A stretch of 64,000 nucleotides of DNA, taken from assembly GCA_910585405.1 (NCBI GenBank), contig CAJUDO010000007.1, positions 31,871 to 95,870 of the forward strand, read 5' to 3'. This stretch comes from an uncultured Peptococcaceae bacterium (GTDB taxonomy: Bacteria > Bacillota > Peptococcia > Peptococcales > Peptococcaceae). The translations under genes and the position numbers were made by a program. The notes under the pieces were generated by a model. The model saw nothing but the letters and a program-made list of their open reading frames with translations. It searched no databases and was not told the DNA's origin. Shown here in pieces: positions 62,307 to 64,000 of this stretch; the stretch's first letter is position 1; each line of letters opens with the position of its first letter.

Positions 62307-63119
62307 ATGGGATGGGGCAAAAAATTAGCAACGGCAATGCTGTCGGTATTGTTTCTGTTTGCTTTTGTACAGGCGGTAGGCGGTTATCTGATTGGACAGC
62401 TAAGTAGTTTCCAAAATACTGGACCAGTGCTGGAACCTCAAGTTGAAGAAAAGGTCGTGCGGCAGATGGTGTTGCAATTGGAGCCTATGACATATTATAC
62501 GTTTCAATTGGGTGCCTATGAGGAGGCGGTGGAGGGACAAAGCAGAATTAATGAGCTGGCGCAAATGGGGTATCGCGTATGTGTTTCCCAGGGGCCGCCT
62601 TTTCAGCTTTGGTTGGGCTGTTTGGGGAAGGAGCCATCTGTGGCGGATTTGCCGGAGACAGTGCGCGATGGCAGCCGAGATATCTTTGTGAAAAAGCTAA
62701 TTTTAAATGAAGCAGCATTTCGTTTTTCCGCAGAAGACGGACAGCTTATGGAGCAGGTGTCTACGTTACTCAGCAGCTATGATGTAGTGCTTAAGCATTC
62801 TTTGAAGATGTTTCAAGATTATCGCTATGATGCTTGCAGTGAGGAAAACTGGTCAGAAATGATTCAGCAGTTGATGGAGGAATTGGAATTGATTCAGCAG
62901 AAGGGGACAGCCCTTTTAAGCGATGCTGCCAGCGATCCGATGGCGAGCAGCATATTGGATTTGATGACGGTGACTGCTGAATATGAAGAAAGCCTGCAGC
63001 TGATTTCGGAAAAAAAGAGTGACAAAGTGGTACTTTTGGCGCAAAGTTGTTTGTTGGAATTGATTGAGCAATATCATAGTTTTATCCGAGATGAAAGCGA
63101 TCAAAAAATAGATTCGTGA
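62307..63119 (+). CDS. Membrane-anchored SPOR-like protein
   Basis: 270 residues. One N-terminal membrane helix (8-32), then a short linker and a SPOR-like domain (about 62-115, TYYTFQLGAYEEAVEGQSRI..YRVCVSQGPPFQLWLGCLG). The rest is helical (130-270) without a known motif. SPOR domains bind denuded peptidoglycan; the helical tail is unexplained. 51 bp after folC. Confidence 0.75.
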   Translation: MGWGKKLATAMLSVLFLFAFVQAVGGYLIGQLSSFQNTGPVLEPQVEEKVVRQMVLQLEPMTYYTFQLGAYEEAVEGQSRINELAQMGYRVCVSQGPPFQLWLGCLGKEPSVADLPETVRDGSRDIFVKKLILNEAAFRFSAEDGQLMEQVSTLLSSYDVVLKHSLKMFQDYRYDACSEENWSEMIQQLMEELELIQQKGTALLSDAASDPMASSILDLMTVTAEYEESLQLISEKKSDKVVLLAQSCLLELIEQYHSFIRDESDQKIDS

Positions 63120-63136
63120 AAAATTGCGCAATAGTA

Positions 63137-63165
63137 TTGATTATCTGAAAAAATACAGATATAAT
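63137..63165 (+). promoter_or_regulatory. rex promoter with inverted repeat
   Basis: TTGATT (63137-63142), 17-base spacer, TATAAT (63160-63165). TATCTG (63142-63147) and CAGATA (63156-63161) form a symmetric pair in the spacer, a possible operator. It does not look like a Rex site. Confidence 0.65.
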
Positions 63166-63213
63166 AAATAAAATAGGTGTAGAGACAGTTTGTTAAAAGG
63201 GGTTGTGGTCATA

Positions 63214-63840
63214 TTGAAGGAATTAAAAATCCCGGAGGCTACGGTGAGTAGACTTTCTGTATATTCCAGATATCTTACTGAGGTTGCAAAACAGGAGATT
63301 GTCAGTATTTCTTCCGGAGAAATCGCAGAGGGTGTGGGCGGGACACCTGCTCAGGTCAGAAAAGATCTGGCTTATTTTGGAGAATTTGGCACTCGCGGTG
63401 TCGGGTATAATGTGAAGCAGTTAAACCAGGAGATTATGAGTATTTTGGGTTTGACGAAGTGTTGGAATGTGATTTTGATTGGAGCAGGAAATTTGGGCTC
63501 TGCTCTAAGTCAGTATCGAGGCTTTCGCGAGAGAGGTTTTCAAATTATCGGCGTGTTTGATAATGACTTAAACAAGGTGGGCTTAAAGCTGAATGGTTTG
63601 CCCATTTATGCAGTGACGCAGATGGCTGATTTTGTTGAAAAAAATGATGTATCCATTGGCATTATTGCAGTGCCGGCCGAATATGCACAGGATATTGCTG
63701 ACATTTTAGTAGAAACAAATATTCGAGGAATTTTAAATTTTGCTCCTGTGGTGTTGACGATTCCAGAAGAGGTGGAGGTTCGCAATGTGGACCTTACAGT
63801 AAATTTGGAAGTGCTCACTTACAATATAGAACGTCGTTAA
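63214..63840 (+). CDS. rex: Redox-sensing transcriptional repressor Rex
   Basis: 208 residues from TTG 63214 (AGGGG eleven bases ahead), giving MKELKIPEATVSRLSVYSRYL; TTG 63190 would add eight residues. N-terminal winged helix (ISSGEIAEGVGGTPAQVRKDLAYFGEFGTRGVGYN), Rossmann NAD site IGAGNLGSALSQY, and IIAVPAEYAQDIAD. Rex leaves DNA when NADH rises. Candidate target is the Flx-Hdr operon at 23.4-30.4 kb. Confidence 0.95.
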   Translation: MKELKIPEATVSRLSVYSRYLTEVAKQEIVSISSGEIAEGVGGTPAQVRKDLAYFGEFGTRGVGYNVKQLNQEIMSILGLTKCWNVILIGAGNLGSALSQYRGFRERGFQIIGVFDNDLNKVGLKLNGLPIYAVTQMADFVEKNDVSIGIIAVPAEYAQDIADILVETNIRGILNFAPVVLTIPEEVEVRNVDLTVNLEVLTYNIERR

Positions 63841-63845
63841 GCGTA

Positions 63846-63926
63846 AAAACGGCTTTATTGAGATGGTTGCTTATCCTTAAAAATTAGTTTTTTAGGGGTT
63901 GCTAGAAATTTCAATAAAGCCGTTTT
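63846..63926. repeat. 16-bp perfect inverted repeat with inner hairpin after rex
   Basis: AAAACGGCTTTATTGA (63846-63861) and TCAATAAAGCCGTTTT (63911-63926) are exact inverted copies, 49 bases apart; the interior can form a smaller AT-rich stem (CCTTAAAAA with TTTTTTAGG, one mismatch). The 3' arm ends in TTTT. May serve as the rex terminator, but the size resembles a small repeat element. Confidence 0.7.
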
Positions 63927-64000
63927 GTATTTGATTATAAATGTAAGGTTCTACTACAATAATATTAGGCTACGGTATAAGGATAAATTAGCCGATATCC

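Noticed and set aside
1..64000. tRNA, rRNA, CRISPR or insertion sequences
   Set aside because: No gap contains a cloverleaf, rRNA stretch, regular direct repeats or transposase; genes fill nearly all the space.

Overview
The window looks like chromosomal DNA of a strictly anaerobic, low-to-mid GC Firmicute. The best guess is a Negativicute of the Acidaminococcaceae, such as Phascolarctobacterium or a relative. This is inference from gene content: an Flx-Hdr flavin-based electron-bifurcation operon, Rex, single-chain PurL of the clostridial type, bacterial GlnRS, YlmC/YmxH, DUF6514, stalk domains of the copper-amine-oxidase N-terminal type, and AGGAGG ribosome sites with many GTG and TTG starts. 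No rRNA, tRNA, CRISPR array, prophage or intact insertion sequence was seen.

Layout. 0-1.3 kb: a macrodomain gene cut by the window edge overlaps a class-M sirtuin (an ADP-ribosylation and reversal pair). 1.5-12.3 kb: housekeeping and translation genes: a Nudix-MutY fusion, a DUF6514 protein, a dihydrouridine synthase, hisS-aspS, trmL, an aromatic acid exporter-like protein, a YlmC-like protein and glnS. 12.4-17.9 kb: deoC, then a two-component system with an ABC transporter of the FtsX/MacB type. 18-23.3 kb: site-2 protease, scpA-scpB, glmS, and MerR and Rrf2 regulators with well-formed operators. 23.7-30.4 kb: a seven-gene operon hdrC-hdrB-hdrA-flxD-flxC-flxB-flxA, preceded by two Rex-type palindromes. 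30.5-34.3 kb: small hypothetical proteins, a metallo-hydrolase, cyclophilin and a secreted glucosaminidase. 34.4-46.9 kb: a nearly complete purine cluster, purE-B-C-F-M then purN-H-D-L. 47-57.2 kb: a surface polysaccharide locus with DUF4422, a GlfT2-like transferase, Wzm/Wzt-like ABC export, a methyltransferase, two GT2 enzymes, a UDP-sugar dehydrogenase and galU. Its middle (about 51.4-56.2 kb) is strikingly AT-rich, as expected of acquired DNA. 57.2-64 kb: a catalytically dead serine-recombinase homologue, thrC, hslO, folC, a SPOR-like protein and rex.

How it works together. The Flx-Hdr operon should couple NADH oxidation to ferredoxin and disulfide reduction. The Rex repressor at 63.2 kb is a natural candidate to sense the same NADH/NAD+ ratio through the palindromes at 23.4 and 23.6 kb. 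The purine genes make IMP from PRPP. The polysaccharide locus makes and exports a galactofuranose- and uronic-acid-type glycan, apparently under control of a terminator in its leader.

The best leads for new biology are the Rex-linked Flx-Hdr operon without a visible disulfide partner, the dead recombinase beside galU, the Nudix-MutY fusion, the SirTM-macrodomain pair and the attenuated polysaccharide leader.
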